The notes under the pieces were generated by a model. It had not been told where the DNA came from. It made no database searches and worked only from the letters and a program-made list of their open reading frames with translations. Position numbers and translations under genes: made by a program. Shown here piece by piece: positions 23,497-29,098 of a DNA stretch of 29,098 bases (position 1 is the stretch's first letter; the number at the start of each line of letters is the position of its first letter). The stretch covers positions 1 to 29,098 of the forward strand of contig NZ_JNXE01000061.1 of the NCBI RefSeq assembly GCF_000716605.1, in the 5' to 3' direction. Source of the DNA: Streptomyces sp. NRRL F-525 (GTDB lineage: Bacteria; Actinomycetota; Actinomycetes; Streptomycetales; Streptomycetaceae).

Positions 23497-24342
23497 TCAC
23501 TGGGAGGACGACCGAGCGTAGTCAGGCTGCTTCGCCGCCCGCAAGGCATCCACGACGATCTTGGCCGACCGCCCGACGGTAACGGTGGCCTGCTCCTTCT
23601 CGAGAGTCTGCACCACGCCTCCAGGGATGTTGAGCGCCGGTTCGAGATCCTGCGGCTTGCCGATGACCTTGAAACGATAGGGGGCGTTGATCTTGTTCCC
23701 GTCGACGCTCACGCTCTTGCCGGAGTCCGTCAGATACGTGTTGGCCACGACCCGTACGTCGTTCACCTGGATCGCCTCCGCGCCGGCCGCGCGCAACTCC
23801 TGGACCGCGTCGAGCAGCATGTCCGCCTCGACCGTTCCCTTCGTGTCGTCGATGGTCATCGTGATGCCGGGTCCCTGCGCGGCCACGGTGCCCGCCAGAA
23901 TGCCGAGTTGTTTCTCCTTCTCGGCCGTCTGCTTGCGTGCCTCCTCGGCCTGGTCGGAGCTGTTCTCCAGCTCGTCGCGCTGTTTCTGCAGACCCTGCTT
24001 CTCGTCTTCAAGACGCTGAGTACGGTCGTCCAGTTCATCGAGAATCCGCACAAGATCTTCCTGCCGTGCCCCACGCAGCGCGCTGTCGCTGTTGCTGTTC
24101 GAGGCGACCTGTACGGCCAGCCCGAAACCGAGGCCGAACAGCAGCACCGCGACGATGAGTTGGGCCCGGCTCACACGCGGCGGCCACAGCCCCTGCACCA
24201 GCCGCTGCCGACCCGTCACGGTGGGCCCGGACTTCTCCTCGGGGACCGGCGCCTCCGAGGAGACAGACGCCGGAATCTCTTCAGGCAGTTCCCTGCGCAG
24301 CCTGTGTTCAGGCCGCTCGTCTTCGTTGCTCATCGACCTCAC
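23497..24342 (-). CDS. DUF881 membrane-anchored coiled-coil protein (YlxW-like)
   Basis: A 281-residue protein. An acidic, disordered N-terminus of about 55 residues is followed by one membrane segment (about 61-80, IVAVLLFGLGFGLAVQV). A coiled coil (about 90-145, heptad-like LDELDDRTQRLEDEKQGLQKQ) comes next, and then the extracytoplasmic DUF881 domain (GPGITMTIDDT, DMLLDAVQELRAAGAEAIQVN, YRFKVIGKPQDLEPAL). YlxW/DUF881 proteins cluster with sbp and division genes in Firmicutes. The GTG at 24342 overlaps the sbp stop as GTGA. An in-frame ATG at 24333 is an alternative start. Confidence 0.85.
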   Translation of the reverse strand: MRSMSNEDERPEHRLRRELPEEIPASVSSEAPVPEEKSGPTVTGRQRLVQGLWPPRVSRAQLIVAVLLFGLGFGLAVQVASNSNSDSALRGARQEDLVRILDELDDRTQRLEDEKQGLQKQRDELENSSDQAEEARKQTAEKEKQLGILAGTVAAQGPGITMTIDDTKGTVEADMLLDAVQELRAAGAEAIQVNDVRVVANTYLTDSGKSVSVDGNKINAPYRFKVIGKPQDLEPALNIPGGVVQTLEKEQATVTVGRSAKIVVDALRAAKQPDYARSSSQ

Positions 24343-24671
24343 GCCCGGAAGACGTGCCGGCGAATGGCAGCCGCGTTGGAGAAGATCCGGATCCCGAGGA
24401 CGACCACGACCCCCGTGGACAACTGGGCCCCGACGCCCAACTTGTCACCCAGGAACACGATCAGGGCGGCCACGACCACGTTCGACAGGAACGACACCAC
24501 GAAGACCTTGTCGTCGAAGATGCCGTCGAGCATGGCCCGCAGCCCGCCGAAGACCGCGTCGAGCGCCGCGACGACGGCGATCGGCAGATAGGGCTCCACG
24601 ACCACCGGCACCTCAGGCCGGACCAGGATTCCGGCCACCACTCCCACGATGAGGCCCAGTACGGCGATCAC
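24339..24671 (-). CDS. sbp: Small basic membrane protein Sbp (DUF1290)
   Basis: A 110-residue integral membrane protein with about three membrane helices (residues about 2-16, 28-45 and 55-90, with VVSFLSNVVVAALIVFLGD in the last) and a basic C-terminal tail. The DUF1290 signature VEPYLPIAVVAALDAVFGGLRA is clear. In Bacillus the sbp gene lies near ylxW and ftsAZ. Its biochemical role is unknown. GTG at 24671 overlaps the stop of the preceding DUF881 gene (GTGA), with AAGGG about 7 bases upstream, and its stop overlaps the next DUF881 gene, so the three are coupled. Confidence 0.9.
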   Translation of the reverse strand: MIAVLGLIVGVVAGILVRPEVPVVVEPYLPIAVVAALDAVFGGLRAMLDGIFDDKVFVVSFLSNVVVAALIVFLGDKLGVGAQLSTGVVVVLGIRIFSNAAAIRRHVFRA

Positions 24672-25573
24672 GATGTGCCCTTCTCAGTTCTCGGCTGTGC
24701 TGTACGTACGATCACACTCGGCGCGGCGGGCAGCCGGAGATCGCTCTCCACGGCGATGGTCGCCCTGATGCCGTAGTTGTCTTCCAGGGCGTGCAGATAG
24801 AGCCCGTCGGCACCGTTCTGGAACCTGGTGCTCAGCCGCTTGCCGTCCCCCACCGCGAGCACCGTGTAAGGCGGTACCAGCGGCCTGTTGTCGACCAGTA
24901 TCGCGTCACCCGCGGCCCTGATCGCGGACAGCGCCGTCAGCCGCTGCCCGTTGATGGAGACGGCCTCGGCGCCCGCCGCCCACAGTCCGTTGACGACGCG
25001 CTGCATGTCACGGTCGCGCACCCGCCCGGTGTCGGAGAAGTCCGCGGTCTCACGCGGGTTGTCGCCCCCGCCGGAACTCGCTTCCTTGGCATCGTCGACA
25101 ACGAGCTTCACACCGGGGCCGTGCACCGCGGTGGCACCGGACAACATACTCACCAGGTCGGCCTGCCCACTGCCGCCACTCGCCTTCAGCGCCGCCCGCT
25201 GCCGCGCGCTCACGTCGTCCCGGAGCGAGTCGACGGAGCCCTCCAGCTTGTCCGCCGACGTGGTCTCCTTGTCGATACGGTCGATCAGCTCCTGGCGCTC
25301 CTTGGCCACCACGGGGGCGGCCACCCGCGCCTGCGCCGCTCCTACGGTCACGACGAGCGCCGCCAGCACCAGGCCGGCGGCGAGCCCGAGCTTCGCCCGG
25401 AGGGTCTTCGGCATGCCACTCTCGCCCGCGGCCTTCTTCCGAGCAGCCGCCTCGGCGTAGCCGTCGTCGAGGCTGTGGTCCATGACATTGGTGAGCAGCG
25501 ACATGGACGCGTCCAGCCGCGAAGGGCGCGCGGGTGTGCTCCGAACGGGGGGCTGCTGCGGCATGCCGCACAT
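24668..25573 (-). CDS. DUF881 membrane-anchored protein, second paralogue
   Basis: A 301-residue protein: a proline-rich cytoplasmic N-terminus, one membrane helix (about 60-82, GLAAGLVLAALVVTVGAAQA), a coiled coil (about 90-130) and the DUF881 domain (HGPGVKLVVDDA, DMQRVVNGLWAAGAEAVSING, PPYTVLAVGD). It is about 25% longer in the DUF881 core loop than the first paralogue. The start is uncertain. The ATG at 25573 or the in-frame ATG at 25564 lacks a nearby Shine-Dalgarno site; GGAGG lies about 20 bases upstream. An ATG at 25504 is a third option. Stop overlaps sbp. Confidence 0.8.
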   Translation of the reverse strand: MCGMPQQPPVRSTPARPSRLDASMSLLTNVMDHSLDDGYAEAAARKKAAGESGMPKTLRAKLGLAAGLVLAALVVTVGAAQARVAAPVVAKERQELIDRIDKETTSADKLEGSVDSLRDDVSARQRAALKASGGSGQADLVSMLSGATAVHGPGVKLVVDDAKEASSGGGDNPRETADFSDTGRVRDRDMQRVVNGLWAAGAEAVSINGQRLTALSAIRAAGDAILVDNRPLVPPYTVLAVGDGKRLSTRFQNGADGLYLHALEDNYGIRATIAVESDLRLPAAPSVIVRTAQPRTEKGTS

Positions 25574-25613
25574 CGTCGCACGTGGTGGCCTGTACCTCCG
25601 AATGGCCCCACCG

Positions 25614-25655
25614 GCGTGCCGGACAGGCCCCCTTGGGGACGCATGTCCGGCACGC
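25614..25655 (-). terminator. Long hairpin after the pyrophosphorylase gene, likely U-tract-less terminator
   Basis: Perfect 12-base arms (25614-25625 and 25644-25655; GCGTGCCGGACA with TGTCCGGCACGC) enclose 18 bases that contain a further CCCC-TT-GGGG hairpin. It sits 17 bases after the stop codon at 25672 on the minus strand, in the 98-base gap before the DUF881 gene. No run of U follows, as is common for streptomycete terminators. Confidence 0.65.
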
Positions 25656-25671
25656 GCGCGTGCGTGGTGTT

Positions 25672-28167
25672 TTACCGTCCGGCGCTGTCCACGACCGCCG
25701 ACCACTCGTCCAACAGGGCCTGCGCGGAGGCGTCGTCGGGCCCTTCGGCCCACAGATGCGTGACCGCCTCGGCGGGGTCGGGCAGCACCATCACCCAGCG
25801 CCCGTCCGTCTCCACGACTCGCACACCGTCCGTCGTATCGACAAAGCGATCGCCGGCCGCTTCCACGACCCGCCGCATCACAAGTCCCTTGACGGCCCAG
25901 GGAGTAGCCAGGTCCCGCTTTAGGACGTGCGCCCGCGGAATCCGGGCGTCGATCTGGCTCAGCGTCAACTGCGTCCGCGCCACCAGCCCGATGAGTCGTA
26001 CGAAGGCTGCCGCGCCGTCGAAGACGCTGCTGAACTCCGGGATGATGAACCCGGCCTTGCCGTCCCCGCCGAAGATGGTCGTCTCGTCACGCCCGACCCT
26101 GGTCAGGTCGTCCGGCGAGGTCGTCGTCCACTCGACCTGGGTCCCGTGATACGCCGCCACCTGCTCGGCGATCCTCGTGGTGGTCACCGGCAGCGCCACC
26201 CGCCCGCTGCGTCGCTCCGCGGCCACCAGGTCGAGCATCACCAGCAGGGCCCGGTCGTCCTCGACGATCCGCCCCTTCTCGTCGACGAGCGAGAGCCGCT
26301 CACCGACGGGGTCGAACCGCACCCCGAACGCGGCCCGCGCGGAGGCCACGATCTCGCCGAGCCGCACCAGCCCGGAGCGCCGCGTGTCCGCGGTCTCCGT
26401 CGGCCTGGACTCGTCGAGCCCGGGATTGATCGTCAGCGAGTCCACACCGAGCTTGCCGAGCAGGCTGGGCAGCACGAGCCCGGCGCTGCCGTTCGACGCG
26501 TCCACGACGACCTTCAGACCGGATTCGGCGATCCCGGTCGTGTCGACATTCCTCAACAGCGACCCGGTGTACGAGTCGAAGACGCTGGCCGGGAAGTGCA
26601 GATCCCCGATCTCGCCCGGGAACGCGCGCCGGTACTCCTGTCGCGCGAACACCCGGTCCAACTTGCGCTGACTCCCCTGCGAGAGGTCGGCGCCCTGACT
26701 GTCGAAGAACATGATGTCGACGGAGTCCGGCACACCGGGTGTGGTCCGGATCATGATCCCGCCGGCACTGCCCCGCGCGGTCTGCTGCCGGGCCACGGGC
26801 AGCGGTACGTTCTCCAGGTCCCGTACGTCGATCGCGCTCGTCTGCAAGGCGGAGATCACCGCCCGCTTGAGCGCACGGGCACCTCGGGAGTGGTCGCGGG
26901 CCGTGGTGACCGTGGACCCCTTCTTGAGGGTCGTGGCGTAGGCGCCGGCGAGACGGACGACGAGCTCCGGGGTGATCTCCACGTTCAGGATCCCGGACAC
27001 ACCGCGTGCGCCGAAGAGATGCGCCTGGCCTCTGTTCTCCCAGATGACCGACGTGTTGACGAAGGCACCGGCTTCGATCGTCTTGAACGGGTAGACCCGC
27101 ACATTGCCCTGCACGATCGATTCTTCACCGATCAGGCACTCGTCACCGATGACCGCGCCGTCCTCGATCCGGGCCGCACGCATGATGTCGGTGTTCTTTC
27201 CGACGACACAGCCCCGCAGATTGCTGTGCTGCCCGACGTACACGTTGTCGTGCACGACGGCCCGGTGCAGAAAAGCCCCGGTCTTCACGACGACGTTGGA
27301 ACCGATGACGGTGTGCTCACGAATTTCGGCACCGGCCTCGACCTTCGCGTAGTCACCGATGTACAGCGGCCCGCGAAGAACCGCGTCGGGGTGCACCTCG
27401 GCACCCTCGGCCACCCATACGCCCGGCGACAGCTCGAAGCCGTCGATCTCGACGTCGACCTTGCCCTCAAGGACATCGGCCTGCGCCTTCACATAGCTCT
27501 CGTGGGTACCGACGTCTTCCCAGTAGCCCTCGGCGATAAAGCCGTAGACCGGCTTGCCTTCCTTCATCAGCTGCGGGAAGACATCGCCGGACCAGTCGAC
27601 GGGAACATCGGCCTCGACATAGTCGAAGACCTCGGGCTCCATCACATAGATGCCCGTGTTCACCGTGTCGGAGAAAACCTGGCCCCAGGTCGGCTTCTCG
27701 AGGAAACGCTCGACCTTTCCCTCTTCGTCGACGATGGTGATGCCGAATTCCAGCGGATTGGGCACCCGGGTCAGACAGACCGTGACCAGCGCACCCTTTT
27801 CCTTGTGGAAATTGATCAGTTCGGTGAGGTCGAAGTCGGTCAGGGCATCACCGGAGATGACGACGAAGGCATCGTCCTTCAACGCCTCTTCGGCGTTCTT
27901 GACGCTTCCGGCGGTACCGAGTGGCTTCTCCTCATTGGCATACGAGAGCTCCATCCCGAGCTCTTCGCCGTCACCGAAGTAGTTCTTGACCAGTGAGGCC
28001 AGGAACTGCACGGTGACTACGGTCTCATTGAGCCCATGCCTTTTGAGCAGCCTGAGCACGTGCTCCATGATCGGTCGATTGACCACGGGCAACAGTGGCT
28101 TGGGCATGCTTGAGGTCATGGGGCGAAGGCGTGTGCCTTCGCCTCCGGCCATCACGACGGCCTTCAT
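25672..28167 (-). CDS. manC: GDP-mannose-type sugar-nucleotide pyrophosphorylase with hexapeptide domain and degenerate phosphomannomutase domain
   Basis: An 831-residue cytoplasmic protein in three parts. Residues 1-235 are a nucleotidyltransferase with GGEGTRLRP (8-16), PKPLLPV (22-28), GTAGS (84-88), SGDALTDFD (105-113) and the WEDVGTHE end. Residues 245-375 are left-handed beta-helix hexapeptide repeats. Residues 385-831 resemble the three phosphomannomutase/phosphoglucomutase domains, but the catalytic serine loop (TASHNP in family) is IRTTPGVPD (473-481), the metal loop DGDADR is DPVGER (619-624), and the sugar loop GEMSGH is GGDGKAG (700-706). The enzyme should therefore make GDP-mannose (or another sugar nucleotide), with a non-catalytic mutase domain. 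It is the homologue of S. coelicolor SCO1388 by position and length, which is linked to protein O-mannosylation. The ATG at 28167 follows AGGAGG at about 10 bases. Confidence 0.85.
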   Translation of the reverse strand: MKAVVMAGGEGTRLRPMTSSMPKPLLPVVNRPIMEHVLRLLKRHGLNETVVTVQFLASLVKNYFGDGEELGMELSYANEEKPLGTAGSVKNAEEALKDDAFVVISGDALTDFDLTELINFHKEKGALVTVCLTRVPNPLEFGITIVDEEGKVERFLEKPTWGQVFSDTVNTGIYVMEPEVFDYVEADVPVDWSGDVFPQLMKEGKPVYGFIAEGYWEDVGTHESYVKAQADVLEGKVDVEIDGFELSPGVWVAEGAEVHPDAVLRGPLYIGDYAKVEAGAEIREHTVIGSNVVVKTGAFLHRAVVHDNVYVGQHSNLRGCVVGKNTDIMRAARIEDGAVIGDECLIGEESIVQGNVRVYPFKTIEAGAFVNTSVIWENRGQAHLFGARGVSGILNVEITPELVVRLAGAYATTLKKGSTVTTARDHSRGARALKRAVISALQTSAIDVRDLENVPLPVARQQTARGSAGGIMIRTTPGVPDSVDIMFFDSQGADLSQGSQRKLDRVFARQEYRRAFPGEIGDLHFPASVFDSYTGSLLRNVDTTGIAESGLKVVVDASNGSAGLVLPSLLGKLGVDSLTINPGLDESRPTETADTRRSGLVRLGEIVASARAAFGVRFDPVGERLSLVDEKGRIVEDDRALLVMLDLVAAERRSGRVALPVTTTRIAEQVAAYHGTQVEWTTTSPDDLTRVGRDETTIFGGDGKAGFIIPEFSSVFDGAAAFVRLIGLVARTQLTLSQIDARIPRAHVLKRDLATPWAVKGLVMRRVVEAAGDRFVDTTDGVRVVETDGRWVMVLPDPAEAVTHLWAEGPDDASAQALLDEWSAVVDSAGR

Positions 28168-28281
28168 GTCGGAAGCGTCCTCCTCTGCGAGACGACGGTC
28201 TAGCCGACTTCACCAGTCCAGATTGTCCCGCACTTTTGCGCAACGGGCCATCGAGCGACTGTTACCGCCCAATCGCCAAGG

Positions 28282-28890
28282 TCAGTCGGCCATGGCGTCC
28301 GCACGCAGCAGGCGGCGGACTTGTACCACGTAGAGGACTCCTGCCCACCAATAGAGAGTTGTACCCCATCCTGCGAACGCCCATCCGAAAATCGCTGCGA
28401 GTGACGGGAGCCAACCACTTCCGTCACTGAGCAGCAACAACGGGAACGCGTACATCAGGTTGAACGTGGCTGCCTTGCCCAGGAAGTTCACCTGCAGCGG
28501 CGGATAGCCGTGCCGCCTGAGGATGCCCACCACCACCAGCAGGACCAGCTCTCGCGCAAGCAGTACGGCGGTCAACCAGATTGGCAGAATCTCGCGCCAG
28601 GTGAGTCCGACCAGAGTCGAGAGAATGTAGAGCCGGTCCGCGGCGGGATCAAGGAGCCGGCCAAGGCTGCTGATCTGGTTCCAGCGCCGCGCGAGCTTGC
28701 CGTCCAGGTAGTCGCTGATCCCACTCAGCATCAGCACCAGAAGCGCCCAGCCGTCGCTCTTGGGGCCACCGAACTCGGGCCTGAGGATCAACCACAGGAA
28801 GATGGGTACGCCGACCAGGCGCGCCATGCTGAGGATGTTCGGGATGGTGAGCACCCGCTCTGTCTGGACGCGGGTCTCCTGGACCTCCAC
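28282..28890 (-). CDS. CDP-alcohol phosphatidyltransferase, probable eukaryotic-type cardiolipin synthase
   Basis: A 202-residue membrane enzyme with about five to six helices. The CDP-alcohol motif is complete: D60, D63-G64, A67-R68, G77, D81 and D85, the metal-binding and catalytic aspartates. Gene order next to the pyrophosphorylase gene matches the position of SCO1389 in S. coelicolor, which is described as a cardiolipin synthase of the CDP-alcohol type. The match to cardiolipin synthase rather than phosphatidylglycerophosphate synthase (pgsA) rests on position and should be treated as likely, not proven. The GTG at 28890 follows AGGAGG by 7 bases. It lies downstream of the rRNA operon on the same strand and 114 bases from the pyrophosphorylase gene. 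Confidence 0.85.
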   Translation of the reverse strand: MEVQETRVQTERVLTIPNILSMARLVGVPIFLWLILRPEFGGPKSDGWALLVLMLSGISDYLDGKLARRWNQISSLGRLLDPAADRLYILSTLVGLTWREILPIWLTAVLLARELVLLVVVGILRRHGYPPLQVNFLGKAATFNLMYAFPLLLLSDGSGWLPSLAAIFGWAFAGWGTTLYWWAGVLYVVQVRRLLRADAMAD

Positions 28891-28947
28891 CCGGGGGCCT
28901 CCTGTGGGAAAACGTGCCGACGATGCCCCCTGACCTTACCCCAACGC

Positions 28948-28990
28948 AAAAAAGCTCTGGCTCTTGGGCTGATGCCCAAGAGCCAGAGCT
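28948..28990 (-). terminator. Rho-independent terminator of the rRNA operon
   Basis: A perfect 17-base stem (28953-28969 with 28974-28990) encloses a 4-base loop. On the minus strand six U follow it (28953-28948). The stem starts 10 bases after the mature 5S end. It insulates the downstream CDP-alcohol transferase gene from rRNA transcription. Confidence 0.95.
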
Positions 28991-28999
28991 CTAAAAGGA

Positions 29000-29098
29000 G
29001 TTCGGCGGCGTCCTACTCTCCCACAGGGTCCCCCCTGCAGTACCATCGGCGCTGTAAGGCTTAGCTTCCGGGTTCGGAATGTAACCGGGCGTTTCCCT
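29000..29098 (-). rRNA. rrf: 5S ribosomal RNA, 3' part (gene runs off the window)
   Basis: The minus strand from 29098 reads a normal actinobacterial 5S: AGGGAAACGCCCGGT, then CCGAACCCGGAAGCTAAG, then CAGCGCCGATGGTACTGC, then GTGGGAGAGTAGGACGCC, ending near 29000. About 20 bases at the 5' end are missing because the window stops. The rest of the rRNA operon lies beyond the edge. Confidence 0.97.

Noticed and set aside
28168..28281. Promoter between the CDP-alcohol transferase and pyrophosphorylase genes
   Set aside because: I saw several weak -10-like hexamers but no pair with acceptable spacing, so none is reported.
28953..28990. Terminator acting on the plus strand
   Set aside because: The stem is symmetric, but a U-tract follows it only on the minus strand, after 5S rRNA. 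No plus-strand gene reads into it.

Overview
The window reads as a chromosomal contig end from a Streptomyces or a very close relative. The reasons are very high GC with strong third-position GC, frequent GTG starts, GTGA/ATGA start-stop overlaps, a streptomycete palindromic intergenic repeat family, and a gene order (gcvP, dinB, two MerR genes, FHA protein, DUF881/Sbp genes, GDP-mannose-type pyrophosphorylase, CDP-alcohol transferase) that is conserved in actinobacteria. Bases 5-37 are not genomic. They match a Nextera/Tn5 sequencing adapter left on the contig. The other end stops inside a 5S rRNA gene, which is where short-read assemblies usually break.

Left part (200-3900): an APC-family permease, a small membrane protein, a DUF1707 protein and a small HTH-TOBE (molybdate-binding type) regulator. 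Middle part (3900-14800): a metabolic island. It has an NAD-dependent formate dehydrogenase (metal-free type) with a LysR regulator, and then a PucR-type purine regulator divergent from a two-gene xanthine-dehydrogenase-family hydroxylase (FAD subunit plus a fused 2Fe-2S/molybdopterin subunit). A compact sulfite-oxidase-fold molybdopterin protein follows on the other strand, and then a translationally coupled modABC molybdate importer. The HTH-TOBE protein, the two molybdenum enzymes and ModABC form a coherent molybdenum theme: uptake, sensing and use. Palindromes in the pucR-xdh gap and ATAG/CTAT boxes in the lysR-fdh gap are the best candidate operators.

Right part (15000-29098), almost all on the minus strand: a 71-bp tandem palindromic repeat separates modC from gcvP. 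gcvP is preceded by a tandem glycine riboswitch whose downstream leader can pair with the start-codon-side half of the ribosome-binding region. Beyond a PRC-barrel gene and dinB lies the actinobacterial cluster MerR, bifunctional-nuclease-family protein, FtsR-like MerR, GarA-like FHA protein, DUF881, Sbp (DUF1290), DUF881, a long sugar-nucleotide pyrophosphorylase and a CDP-alcohol phosphatidyltransferase. These genes relate to division, envelope, and 2-oxoglutarate/glycine metabolism. The pyrophosphorylase has a C-terminal phosphomannomutase-like domain in which all three catalytic motifs look degraded. An rRNA operon terminator and the 5S gene close the window.

I saw no CRISPR array, transposase, integrase, prophage gene or tRNA. 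Most of the window is core chromosome. The formate dehydrogenase/XDH/mod stretch is the more variable-looking part.
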